This document shows positions 51,612 to 59,629 of a stretch of DNA of 64,000 bases, in pieces. The position numbers were made by a program, and so were the translations under genes. Position 1 is the first letter of the stretch. Each line of letters starts with the position of its first letter. Under the pieces are notes generated by a model, which was not told the DNA's origin, searched no databases, and saw only the letters and a list, made by a program, of their open reading frames with translations. The DNA is from Streptomyces ferrugineus (GTDB lineage Bacteria > Actinomycetota > Actinomycetes > Streptomycetales > Streptomycetaceae): NCBI RefSeq assembly GCF_015160855.1, contig NZ_CP063373.1, positions 8,469,001-8,533,000 on the forward strand, given 5' to 3'.

Positions 51612-52292
51612 TCAGCCCCGGACCCGGAGGCGGTCGGTACTGTCCTCGCTCGGCTGGACGACGACGATGCCCTGTCCGGAGAAGGCCATCTGGTAGGCCT
51701 CGCCGCTGCCCCGGCCGATGAGCGACTGCGCCTTGAAGCTGCGCTTGCCCTTCACCTTGAGGTTCGGGGACCAGGCGACGAGGGCGTCCGGGTCGACGTA
51801 CGTCTCGTCCTCGCCGCCACCGCAGTCGACGACGATCGGCTTGCCCCGGGAGGTCAGCGCGACCCAGCCCTGCCCGGAGATCTTGGTGTTCCACAGGCCC
51901 TGACCGGCGAACTTGGCCAGGCCCTTGACCCGCTCGACGCCCCACGTCAGATGCGCGTCGAAGGCGAGCAGGTTGGTGGCGTTGACGGAGATGCCGTCGC
52001 CGTTGAGGTTGATCACGACGACGTTGGCTCCGTAGTCGGCGAGGTAGAGCAGTCCGTCGCCGGAGCACTTCATCAGGGGCGCGCCCTCGCCGGTCATCCA
52101 GTCCTTGGCGATCTGGCGCACGGCCGACGGGTTGGGCTCGTACTGGACGAAGCCCTCGTAGGCGACCATCGAGCCCACGCGCGCGAAGAGGTCGTGCCCG
52201 GTCTGCATGGCGACCTTCACCATGTGGTTGCCGTGGTTCTCCATGCGGGCGGTGACGGGTGCGGGGGCGTAGCCCGCGAGCGGCTGGTTCAT
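51612..52292 (-). CDS. AIM24 family protein 2
   Basis: A 226-residue AIM24 protein with the same order: FARVGSMVAYEGFVQYEPN, MKCSGDGLLYLADYG and FAGQGLWNTKISGQGWVAL. It is about as different from its neighbours as they are from each other, so the three copies are old duplicates. ATG 52292 follows GGGAGAG. Confidence 0.88.
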   Translation of the reverse strand: MNQPLAGYAPAPVTARMENHGNHMVKVAMQTGHDLFARVGSMVAYEGFVQYEPNPSAVRQIAKDWMTGEGAPLMKCSGDGLLYLADYGANVVVINLNGDGISVNATNLLAFDAHLTWGVERVKGLAKFAGQGLWNTKISGQGWVALTSRGKPIVVDCGGGEDETYVDPDALVAWSPNLKVKGKRSFKAQSLIGRGSGEAYQMAFSGQGIVVVQPSEDSTDRLRVRG

Positions 52293-52305
52293 GACGGGCT
52301 CTCCC

Positions 52306-54117
52306 TCAGATCTCGTACGGCTGGACGACGACGAAGTTCCCGGGCGCGGCCCGGAACTGGAGGTTGACGCTCTCGCCGGTGTCGCCCGGGTAGGCGTTGC
52401 GGCGCATGCGCACCTGGCTGGAGACGACCACCTGGGCGGCGGACGACCAGGCGACGACGGCGTTGCAGTCGGCGAACGTCGTGGGCGTGACCGGCAGCAC
52501 CACGGGCGTGCCGTGCGTCTTGACGACGATCGTGCCGGTGCCGGTGAACTGCATCGTGAACAGCGCGCCGCCGGGGATGCCGTGGCCCTCGATGCGGCGG
52601 ATCTCGTACTGGAGGCTCTCGTCGAAGGCGAGGACGTTCTCGGCGGAGACGCAGATGCCGTCGCCCTGGAGCTCGATGGGGTGCAGCATCGTGGAGTTCT
52701 CGGCGAGGAACACCTGGCCCTGACCGGTGCAGCGCATCAGCTGCATCTCCTGTCCGGTCGCGTTGCCCGCGATCCGGCCGGCGAACCCGGCGCCCTTGTA
52801 GCTGAAGTCGACCTTGCCCTGGTAGAGCACCATGCTGCCCTGCCGGGCCAGCACGGGCTGCCCGCCGATGCCGAGGTCGACGCGGACCAGCTTCTTGTTC
52901 TGCTGTGTCCAGCGCTGGCCGGTGGGCGTCTCCTTGAACTGCTGGAGCGCGGCGGCGACCCCGGGGCCCTGTGGCGTGCCCTGGGGAGCGCCTTGCGGAG
53001 CGCCTTGCGGAGCACCCTGCGGGGCTCCGTAGGGGGCCTGCTGGCCCGGGACCTGACCGTAGGGGGGCTGCTGGCCGTAGCCCGGGGGCGGCGTCGGCTG
53101 GCCGTAGCCCGGCGGCGGGGCCGGGGCCTGCGGGGCCTGGGGCTGGGCGTAGCCGGGGGGCGGCGGGGCGGTCGGAGCAGCCGGAGCAGCCGGGGCGGGA
53201 GCCTGGCCGTACGGCTGCGGCTGACCCGGCTGACCCGGCTGACCCGGCTGACCATAGGGCGCGGGTGCCGGGGCCGGGGGCGGCGGGGTGCCGCCGGGCG
53301 GCGTCACGGGCGCGACGATGGTCGGCTGGGCGTGCACCGACGGCGCGGGCGCCGGGGCGGGAGGCGGCGGGGTGGCGCCCTGCGGGGGCGCGAAGCCCTG
53401 CGCGGCGGGCTGCGGGGCCGGTGCGGGCGCGGGGGCCGGAGCAGGGGCGGGTGCGGGCGCCGGTGCCGCGGGTGCCGGGGCGCCGAACGCGGGCGGCGCG
53501 GCGGGCGGGGCGGCGGCCTGGGCGGGCGGGGCGAAGCCCGGAGCGGCCCCGGTCTGTGGCTGCTGCGGGGCGGCGGCGGGGGCCTCTTCCTCGGCGACTT
53601 CGCCGCCGAAGTTCTTCAGCAGCGCATCGAGGCCGCCGTCGAAGCCCTGGCCGACGGCGGCGAACCGCCAGACGTCCTTCAGATAGAAGTCGCCCAGCAT
53701 CACGGCGCGTTCGGTGGAGAACTCCGAGCCGTTGAAGGCGTACCGGGCCACCTCCTCGCCGCCGGCGACGATGCGGATGTATCCGGGGCTGATCTGCGAC
53801 ATCTGCCCGGCGCCGTCGATCGTCGCCGTGAAGGACAGCTTCTGGATCTGCGGGGGGATCTTGTCGAGCGTGACCCGGAAGGACTCCGTGTCACCGGCCT
53901 GGGCGCCGAGGAGCTGGATGGACTCCTCAGGGGACTTCGGCTGGTTGAAGAAGACGAAATAGCGGTCGTCCGAGAGCCGTTCGTCGGCGTCGAGACCGAA
54001 GCAGCTGATGTCGAAGGTCAGCCCTGGGGCGGAGATCTGTACTCCTACGTACAGATCCGTGCCCGCGGTGAGGTCACTGATCCTGGCCTTGTGGCCGCGT
54101 TGGAATTCCCTGGCCAT
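52306..54117 (-). CDS. TerD-AIM24 fusion protein
   Basis: 603 residues. Residues 1-180 are a TerD domain (tellurite-resistance/stress, calcium-binding; FDISCFGLDADERLSDDRYFVFFNQPKSPE). Residues about 190-395 are a Pro/Ala/Gly/Gln-rich linker with many PxP and GQPGQPG repeats. The rest is an AIM24 domain (LARQGSMVLYQGKVDFSYKG). ATG 54117 (MAREFQRG) is the usual TerD-type start; the frame runs on to 54183 without a better site. The stop is 14 bp before AIM24 protein 2, so the three genes form an operon. It suggests AIM24 proteins work with the Ter stress system. Confidence 0.85.
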   Translation of the reverse strand: MAREFQRGHKARISDLTAGTDLYVGVQISAPGLTFDISCFGLDADERLSDDRYFVFFNQPKSPEESIQLLGAQAGDTESFRVTLDKIPPQIQKLSFTATIDGAGQMSQISPGYIRIVAGGEEVARYAFNGSEFSTERAVMLGDFYLKDVWRFAAVGQGFDGGLDALLKNFGGEVAEEEAPAAAPQQPQTGAAPGFAPPAQAAAPPAAPPAFGAPAPAAPAPAPAPAPAPAPAPAPQPAAQGFAPPQGATPPPPAPAPAPSVHAQPTIVAPVTPPGGTPPPPAPAPAPYGQPGQPGQPGQPQPYGQAPAPAAPAAPTAPPPPGYAQPQAPQAPAPPPGYGQPTPPPGYGQQPPYGQVPGQQAPYGAPQGAPQGAPQGAPQGTPQGPGVAAALQQFKETPTGQRWTQQNKKLVRVDLGIGGQPVLARQGSMVLYQGKVDFSYKGAGFAGRIAGNATGQEMQLMRCTGQGQVFLAENSTMLHPIELQGDGICVSAENVLAFDESLQYEIRRIEGHGIPGGALFTMQFTGTGTIVVKTHGTPVVLPVTPTTFADCNAVVAWSSAAQVVVSSQVRMRRNAYPGDTGESVNLQFRAAPGNFVVVQPYEI

Positions 54118-54293
54118 GCGTAACGACCGTCCCCCATCCCGAATGTAAGTGCGTCGCGTCAGGCTAACCGCAAACTCGGACATCGGACGAAGCCGGTACA
54201 GACCCGGTACACAACCCGCCTCCGACCGAACCGGAAGTGCTGCTTCCGGGACGCCTCAGGGAGCGGACGAGTGCCGCCGGAGGCCCTTCGGGC

Positions 54294-54890
54294 TCACTCT
54301 CCGCGCGCCCCGGGAAGATGGGGCAGGCGCTCGGCGGCCACCACCCCTTCGAGATAGCCCTTCGCCCGCTCGGTGCGGGGATACGCCTCCAACAGCCGCC
54401 AGAAACGGGGCCCGTGTCCGGGCACCAGAAGATGCGCCAACTCGTGCAGAAGCACATAGTCGACGACATACTCAGGCATACCCTGCAGCCGATGCGAAAG
54501 GCGAATACTGCCCTCGGCCGGGGTGCACGACCCCCAACGCGTGTTCTGGTTGGTCACCCAGCGCACCGAGTTGGGCCGGGCGCGGCCGTCCAGGTACTGG
54601 TCCGACAGCCGCTCGGCCCGCTCGGCCAGCTCGTCGTCACCGAGGACCCGCTTGCTCTCCTGGGCGGCCAGCTTGTCCAGCATGACGTTCACCCAACGCT
54701 GCTCCTCGGCCTCGGACATCCGGGCAGGGATGAGCACGACAGTGCGATCGCCCTCGCGGTACGCCGAGACCGTCCGGCGGCGCCGGGCGCTTCTGCGGAC
54801 CTCGATCGCGCTCGCCCCCGAGCCGCTCGGCGGCGGGCTCGTCGTACTGCGCTGTGGCGTTCCGGCGCGGTGCAGTGGGTCGGCGGACAC
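54294..54890 (-). CDS. YgjP-type (M48-like) metallopeptidase
   Basis: A 198-residue DUF45/YgjP-like zincin. VDYVLLHELAHLLVPGHGPRFWRLL holds the HExxH zinc motif and a third ligand His. TRWGSCTPAEGSIRLSHRL is the typical preceding strand pair. The substrate is unknown. GTG 54888-54890 is used as the start. Confidence 0.87.
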   Translation of the reverse strand: MSADPLHRAGTPQRSTTSPPPSGSGASAIEVRRSARRRRTVSAYREGDRTVVLIPARMSEAEEQRWVNVMLDKLAAQESKRVLGDDELAERAERLSDQYLDGRARPNSVRWVTNQNTRWGSCTPAEGSIRLSHRLQGMPEYVVDYVLLHELAHLLVPGHGPRFWRLLEAYPRTERAKGYLEGVVAAERLPHLPGARGE

Positions 54891-55256
54891 GCCCCGACGT
54901 TACCCGCTGCGCATGGGGGAAGTCCCGACTCCGGGACGGTTCGATCCCGATCCCCCACCGTGCGTTTGATTTGTACGACGAATATCCACCACCTGTGGAC
55001 AACTTTCGGCACCCGCCGCCGTGTCGGGGCATGCTGGCAGTCGCCGAACGAAGCCGCGACCGAGCTTCACCGGCACACGGGGATGTTCTACGACGGCTAC
55101 GGGGGCCTGCTACTCATGCATGCGACATTTTCAAACGTTACGGACACTTCGCCAGGTTTGGCGGGTTCGGCGGGCCCGGCAGGCTCGGAGGACTCGCCGA
55201 CACCACCAAAGGCACCACCAAAGGCACCGGCCCCACCGGCCCCACTGGCTCCGCTG
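54891..55256. other. Intergenic region with AT-richer promoter-like stretch and repeats
   Basis: About 366 bp between divergent genes. Bases 54960-55010 are AT-richer than the surroundings and contain TTTGATTTGTACGACGAATA, a likely promoter zone. Bases 55180-55255 contain short repeats (AAAGGCACCACC, CCCACTGGCTCC) that in frame would encode a Pro/Ala tract. They may be the true N-terminus of the ThiF-like protein if it starts at 55083 or 55116. Confidence 0.45.
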
Positions 55257-56474
55257 ATGAAGCCCGCACTCAAGCGCGGCTGGCGCGACCTCAATACGGT
55301 GCAGTTCGGGATGACTCCGACACACGCGCTGACGCTGGGTCCGATGGACACAGCCACGGGCAGTTTCCTCGATCTGCTCAACGGCACCCGTGGAATGGAG
55401 CTGTTGCGCGAGGAGGGTCGCCGGATGGATCTGCCGGACGGTCATGTCGACGGGCTGGTGCGCCGGCTGGCAGGCGCGGGCCTCCTCGACGACGCGAGAG
55501 GAGGCGGCCCGGCGGGCGATGCCCTGCGGCGCAGGAAGGAGGTCCTGGACCGGCTGCGCCCGGATCTCGCTTCGCTGACATTGACCACGTCCGAGCCGGG
55601 TGAGGCGATGAGCCGCCTGACCGCCCGCCGCTCACTGCGTGTGCAGGTGCGAGGCGCCGGCCGGGTGGGCGCGATGGTGGCCTCGCTGCTGTCGGCAGCA
55701 GGGGTCGGCGACATCGACGTGCGCGACGTCGGCCGGGTCGAGCCGTGGGACGTGGCGCCGGGCGGCCTGCCGGCGGAGGCGATCGGCGCCCGCAGGGACG
55801 AGGCCGCGCGGCGGACAGCACGCCGCTGCGCCGCCGTCCGCCCGCGCCGCGGTCGCCACGCTCCACCCTCAGAAGAGGGTGCGGGCCACTCCCTGGTGAT
55901 CATCGCGCCCCGGGACGACGTCGCCGTGCACGCCCCGTCACCGTCCGCCGCCGACCCTCTCATCACTTCCGGCACGCCCCACCTGTATGCCGGGGTCGTG
56001 GAGGCGACCGGCGTGGTCGGCCCGCTCGTGCTGCCCGGCGAGACGGCCTGCGCCGGCTGTCTGAACGAGGGGCGCACCGACCGGGACCCGGCCTGGCCCC
56101 GACTGGTGGCACAGTGGCACTCGGGCTCGGGATCGGGCTCGGGGAGGGCGCGAGACGTACGGCCCTGCGACCTCACTCTGGCCACCACGGTCGCCGGACT
56201 GGCCGCCGCGCACGCCCTCGCCTTCCTCGACGGCCGGCTTCCGTCGAGCGCCGGTGCCCGCTGGGAGGTGTCCCTACCCAGTCTGACCTGGCACGCCCGG
56301 CCCGTATGGGCGCATCCGGCATGCCCGTGCGGCGCCACGGACAAAGGTGAGGGAGAACACCCCTCCGACGGGGAGGAGTCGCACGAGACAATGGCAGAGC
56401 AACGGCCATCGCAGGAGTTGCGCCGTACGGCAGACGCGAAGCGGCTGGCTGGGACCTGGAGGGCGCATGTCTGA
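55257..56474 (+). CDS. ThiF/E1-like adenylyltransferase-fold protein
   Basis: A 405-residue protein. A winged-helix-like N-terminus (VQFGMTPTHALTLGP...LLREEGRRMDLPDGHVDGLVRRLAGAGLL) precedes a Rossmann domain with GAGRVGAMVASLLSAAGVGDIDVRDVGRVEPWDV, as in ThiF/MoeB E1 enzymes. Zinc-type pairs occur in CAGC and CPCG. Canonical E1 catalytic residues are incomplete. ATG 55257 (MKPALKRGWRD) gives the start typical of homologues; 55116 or 55083 are possible. It overlaps the UbiB-family gene by 8 bp. Confidence 0.75.
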   Translation: MKPALKRGWRDLNTVQFGMTPTHALTLGPMDTATGSFLDLLNGTRGMELLREEGRRMDLPDGHVDGLVRRLAGAGLLDDARGGGPAGDALRRRKEVLDRLRPDLASLTLTTSEPGEAMSRLTARRSLRVQVRGAGRVGAMVASLLSAAGVGDIDVRDVGRVEPWDVAPGGLPAEAIGARRDEAARRTARRCAAVRPRRGRHAPPSEEGAGHSLVIIAPRDDVAVHAPSPSAADPLITSGTPHLYAGVVEATGVVGPLVLPGETACAGCLNEGRTDRDPAWPRLVAQWHSGSGSGSGRARDVRPCDLTLATTVAGLAAAHALAFLDGRLPSSAGARWEVSLPSLTWHARPVWAHPACPCGATDKGEGEHPSDGEESHETMAEQRPSQELRRTADAKRLAGTWRAHV

Positions 56475-57837
56475 TCTTCCCCGTAAGGCGGTCACCCGTA
56501 CCGCCAAGCTCGCCGCGCTGCCGCTCGGCTTCGCCGGGCGGGCCACCTGGGGACTCGGCAAGCGGATCGTCGGCGAGTCCGCGGAACTCGTCGGCCGTGA
56601 GCTGCAGCAGCGCACCGCGGAGCAGATGTTCAAGGTGCTCGGCGAGCTCAAGGGCGGGGCGATGAAGTTCGGGCAGGCCCTGTCCGTCTTCGAGTCGGCC
56701 CTGCCCGAGGAGATCGCCGGCCCCTACCGCGCGGCGCTCACAAAGCTCCAGGAGGCGGCGCCCCCGATGCCGACCCGCACCGTGCACTCGGTGCTGGCGC
56801 AGCGGCTCGGCGACGACTGGCACGACCTGTTCCTGGAATTCGAGGACAAACCGGCCGCGGCGGCCTCGATCGGCCAGGTGCATCGCGGCGTGTGGCACGA
56901 CGGCCGCGAGGTGGCGGTCAAGGTCCAGTACCCGGGAGCCGGCGAGGCCCTGCTGTCCGACCTGAACCAACTGAGTCGCTTTGCCCGTCTTCTGGGTCCG
57001 CTGGTTCCCGGCATGGACATCAAGCCGCTGATCGCCGAGCTCAAGGACCGGGTCTCCGAGGAACTGGACTACGACCTGGAGGCGCAGGCCCAGCAGGCCC
57101 ATGCGGAGGAGTTCGCCGACGATCCGGACGTCGTCGTGCCGGCGGTGGTCCATCAGTGCGAGCAGGTCCTGGTCACGGAATGGATCGACGGCGTCCCGCT
57201 CTCCGAGGTGATCTCCGACGGCACCCAGGAGCAGCGCGACCGCGCCGGTCAGCTCCTGGCCCGCTTCCTCTTCTCCGGTCCGGCCCGCACCGGCCTGCTG
57301 CACGCCGACCCGCACCCGGGCAACTTCCGCCTTCTGCCGGGTGACCCTGAGGGCGAGGGCAACTGGCGCCTGGGCGTCCTGGACTTCGGCACGGTCGACC
57401 GCCTGCCGGGCGGACTGCCGACCCCGATCGGCGACTCCCTGCGGATGACCCTGGACGGCGAGGCGGACGCCGTCTATGAACTCCTCTGCACCGAGGGCTT
57501 CGTCAAGGAATCAATAGACCTGGACCCCGACGCGGTCCTCGACTACCTGCTGCCGATCATCGAACCGGCCCAGGTCGACGAGTTCACCTTCACCCGCGGC
57601 TGGATGCGCAGCCAGGCCGCGCGCGTGGCCGACCCCCGCTCCCCCGCCTACCAACTGGGCAAACAGCTCAACCTGCCCCCGGCGTATCTCCTCATCCACC
57701 GGGTGACGCTGAGCACGATCGGGGTGCTGTGCCAACTGGGCGCGACGGTACGCCTGCGCGAGGAACTGGAGGAGTGGCTCCCGGGGTTCGCGCTGGAGGA
57801 GCCGATGGACGACGAGGAGTCGGCAGCGGAGGCGTAG
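56467..57837 (+). CDS. ABC1/UbiB-family atypical kinase
   Basis: A 456-residue ADCK/UbiB protein. The family KxGQ motif is in GAMKFGQALS, the ATP site in AAASIGQVHRG and VAVKVQYPG, and the catalytic-loop and metal motifs in HADPHPGNF and VLDFGTVD. UbiB proteins support quinone metabolism as atypical ATPases; actinobacterial copies presumably act with menaquinone or other lipids. Coupled to the ThiF-like gene. Confidence 0.9.
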   Translation: MSDLPRKAVTRTAKLAALPLGFAGRATWGLGKRIVGESAELVGRELQQRTAEQMFKVLGELKGGAMKFGQALSVFESALPEEIAGPYRAALTKLQEAAPPMPTRTVHSVLAQRLGDDWHDLFLEFEDKPAAAASIGQVHRGVWHDGREVAVKVQYPGAGEALLSDLNQLSRFARLLGPLVPGMDIKPLIAELKDRVSEELDYDLEAQAQQAHAEEFADDPDVVVPAVVHQCEQVLVTEWIDGVPLSEVISDGTQEQRDRAGQLLARFLFSGPARTGLLHADPHPGNFRLLPGDPEGEGNWRLGVLDFGTVDRLPGGLPTPIGDSLRMTLDGEADAVYELLCTEGFVKESIDLDPDAVLDYLLPIIEPAQVDEFTFTRGWMRSQAARVADPRSPAYQLGKQLNLPPAYLLIHRVTLSTIGVLCQLGATVRLREELEEWLPGFALEEPMDDEESAAEA

Positions 57838-57854
57838 GCCGACGCTGCCTGCGT

Positions 57855-57895
57855 GGGGGGGCGGGGAGGGGTGGGGCGGGGGGAGGGGAGGGGGG
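57855..57895 (+). other. G-quadruplex-forming G tract
   Basis: Seven runs of four or more G separated by single bases, all on the plus strand, in the 83-bp gap between convergent genes. The pattern far exceeds the usual G3-N1-7 quadruplex rule. It probably affects transcription termination of the UbiB-family gene or the facing zinc-ribbon gene. Confidence 0.6.
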
Positions 57896-57920
57896 AAGCC
57901 CCCAACGAAGAGCAGCGGCC

Positions 57921-58136
57921 CTACCACCAGGCCGAGTCCAACCGCCCCTCAATCGCCCTGAGGTTATCCCGGGAGCAGGTGTCGCAGAAGTAGTGGCGGG
58001 TGCCGTTCTCCACGGAGCAGGTCCAGGTGGGCTGGGGGGACTGGGCCTGGGTGCCGCAGCGGGCGCACACGAGGGGCTGGGGCTCCGGGGCTGGGGCGGA
58101 GCCGCCGTTGTCACTGCCTCCGGGAAGACTCGTCAC
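57921..58136 (-). CDS. Small zinc-ribbon protein
   Basis: A 71-residue protein with two CxxC pairs (CARCG and CDTC) about 27 residues apart and a conserved W-T-C-S-V-E-N-G-T-R-H-Y-F-C region, typical of small Streptomyces zinc-ribbon proteins. GTG 58136 lies 11 nt after GGAGGT. Function unknown. Confidence 0.75.
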   Translation of the reverse strand: MTSLPGGSDNGGSAPAPEPQPLVCARCGTQAQSPQPTWTCSVENGTRHYFCDTCSRDNLRAIEGRLDSAWW

Positions 58137-58184
58137 TCGGTGACGATACCTCCGTGACTGGGCGTTCGGTGGGCACAACGCACC

Positions 58185-58220
58185 GCGGGGGCCGGTCCGT
58201 TCGTACGGACCGGCCCCCGC
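58185..58220 (-). terminator. Terminator of the whiB7 transcription unit
   Basis: A perfect 16-bp stem (GCGGGGGCCGGTCCGT with ACGGACCGGCCCCCGC) and TCGT loop, 53 nt after the stop of the small gene downstream of whiB7. Confidence 0.82.
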
Positions 58221-58272
58221 TGGGACCTACCGCCTCCCGGTTCGGGAGGCATCCGGCCTGTGGGCGGGTCGG

Positions 58273-58596
58273 TTACTGCATGACCGCCATGGCGATCGCG
58301 CGGCGGGCGCGCAGCGAGGCGCGCTCGGCCTGGCGTTGCATCCGGCGAGCGGTCGCCAGGCGCACGGCCCGGCGTTCCCGCTCGGCCTCGTCCTGTCGCT
58401 CGTGCATATGCGCACGAGCGAGGGCTTCTTGGATGAGTTGCATCTCTCGGTTCCTGTTCTGACGCGAGGCGTTCGCGCCGCGGGTGGTGAAGTCTTCGGG
58501 CGTGGAGCCTGTGAGTTCGTGGGTGGACGGCTTCATCGGGGCCTGCTTCTTGGGGTCGTGCGTGAGGGGACGGTCGATCGTTCCTGCGGTGTTCAT
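58273..58596 (-). CDS. Small basic helical protein downstream of whiB7
   Basis: A 107-residue protein. The N-terminal half is polar; the second half is a long amphipathic Arg/Ala/Glu-rich helix (EMQLIQEALARAHMHERQDEAERERRAVRLATARRMQRQAE) that may form a coiled coil. ATG 58596 overlaps the whiB7 stop, so it is co-expressed under antibiotic stress. I do not recognise a function. Confidence 0.72.
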   Translation of the reverse strand: MNTAGTIDRPLTHDPKKQAPMKPSTHELTGSTPEDFTTRGANASRQNRNREMQLIQEALARAHMHERQDEAERERRAVRLATARRMQRQAERASLRARRAIAMAVMQ

Positions 58597-58961
58597 GCCG
58601 TGACCGGGTTCTTGCGCGGGCGGCCACGCGGCCGCTTCCGGGCGACGACGACACCCTGGACGAACAGTTCGCCACCCCAGACGCCCCAGGGCTCACGCCG
58701 TTCCTTGGCGCCGGCGAGGCAGGCCTCGATCAGCGGGCAGGTGCGGCAGAGGGACTTGGCGTACTCGACGTCGGCCGGCGACTCGGCGAAGAAGACCTCC
58801 GGGTCGTAGGAGCGGCAGGGGACGGGTACGCCGAGGTTCTCGATGGCGTCGTCGAGCGCGGTGAGCGCAGTCAGCGGGGTCAAGGTGGAGTCCTCCGTGG
58901 GGCCGGGCTTGGGGATCGCGTCTGAGGGCGGTACGGACGGGGCGTGCGCTTCGAGTTGCAC
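58593..58961 (-). CDS. whiB7: WhiB7/WblC transcription factor
   Basis: A 122-residue Wbl protein. Four Cys bind a 4Fe-4S cluster (VPCRS, then CRTC and EACLA). EPWGVWGGELF is the G[VI]WGG turn that contacts sigma region 4. The C-terminal RKRPRGRPRKNP is the AT-hook that defines the WhiB7/WblC class. It activates intrinsic resistance genes when ribosomes are inhibited and also its own promoter. GTG 58961 follows GAGGAAG. The approximately 600-nt leader is annotated separately. Confidence 0.95.
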   Translation of the reverse strand: MQLEAHAPSVPPSDAIPKPGPTEDSTLTPLTALTALDDAIENLGVPVPCRSYDPEVFFAESPADVEYAKSLCRTCPLIEACLAGAKERREPWGVWGGELFVQGVVVARKRPRGRPRKNPVTA

Positions 58962-59080
58962 GGTTCGTCTTCCTCGTCTGTTCGTTCCGGCCCTGTTGGG
59001 CCGGGTGGCGGCTGGTACCGGGTTCTTTTCTTGTCCCGAGGCCCCTTCGCTCCGTCGTCCCTGTTGGGGGACAAACAGAA

Positions 59081-59113
59081 GGGCCGCGGATCCCGGATGG
59101 GGTTCCGCGGCCC
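59081..59113 (-). terminator. Attenuator hairpin in the whiB7 leader
   Basis: On the minus strand, a 13-bp stem with one mismatch (GGGCCGCGGAACC / GGATCCGCGGCCC) is followed directly by TTCTGTTTGT. It stands 25 nt after the upstream ORF stop and 120 nt before the whiB7 start, as expected for a ribosome-controlled intrinsic terminator. Confidence 0.8.
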
Positions 59114-59137
59114 TGAAGGCGCCGGCCTGATCGGCTG

Positions 59138-59464
59138 TCAGGCTGGATCACTCCAGGGTTCTGGCCCACGGAAGGCCCACATCAGGTGGTGCTGCGTCGT
59201 CTGCTTCCGGAATCCGGCACCGGTCGCCGCAAAGGCATAGGCCTGCGCCTGTGCCTCTACTGCCGCTTCCAGTGCCTTGGTCGGTCGCTCATTGCGCTCA
59301 CGGACGGGAAGGCCCGCGGGAGCAATGGAGGACGCCGGACGGGCGGCACGGATGCCGGACAGACCGGTGCCCTGGTTGGAGGCGCCGAGCATGCACAGGG
59401 AGGCGACGACCGAGCGATCGGTCATTTTGACGGTGCTGATGGTGCTGCTCGTAATGCTGATCAC
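59138..59464 (-). CDS. Upstream ORF in the whiB7 leader
   Basis: A 108-codon frame beginning VISITSSTISTVKMTDRSVV at GTG 59464, with GAGAGGAGG 9 nt upstream, ending just before the attenuator hairpin. Its position suggests that ribosome stalling on it prevents terminator formation and lets RNA polymerase reach whiB7. The encoded peptide may not matter. A shorter ORF starting at the internal ATG (codon 14) is possible. Confidence 0.6.
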   Translation of the reverse strand: MISITSSTISTVKMTDRSVVASLCMLGASNQGTGLSGIRAARPASSIAPAGLPVRERNERPTKALEAAVEAQAQAYAFAATGAGFRKQTTQHHLMWAFRGPEPWSDPA

Positions 59465-59576
59465 TGGACTCGCCTCCTCTCGGCGTCTCGGGGGACTGGG
59501 GTGAGCCAGTCCGACGGGTATGCAAGTAGAACACGGAATTGGGGCCTCCGAGAAGGCCTCCGTTCCCGTGGCTAAG

Positions 59577-59616
59577 AACCTATGGGGATTGCTGGGGCAT
59601 GCGCAAACTATTTTTT
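59577..59616 (-). promoter_or_regulatory. whiB7 promoter with WhiB7 AT-box
   Basis: On the minus strand, AAAAAAT (59616-59610) is followed by 3 bp, then TTGCGC (-35, 59606-59601), 18 bp, and TAGGTT (-10, 59582-59577). An AT-rich box 3 bp upstream of the -35 is the arrangement known for WhiB7-SigA promoters, so this should be autoregulated. The leader is about 610 nt. Confidence 0.72.
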
Positions 59617-59629
59617 CGACGAGTTCGTT

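Noticed and set aside
52970-53560. CRISPR-like or minisatellite array
   Set aside because: The repeats are codons for the Pro/Ala/Gly/Gln-rich linker of the TerD-AIM24 fusion. Unit lengths are irregular and there are no spacers. No CRISPR array or cas gene was seen elsewhere.
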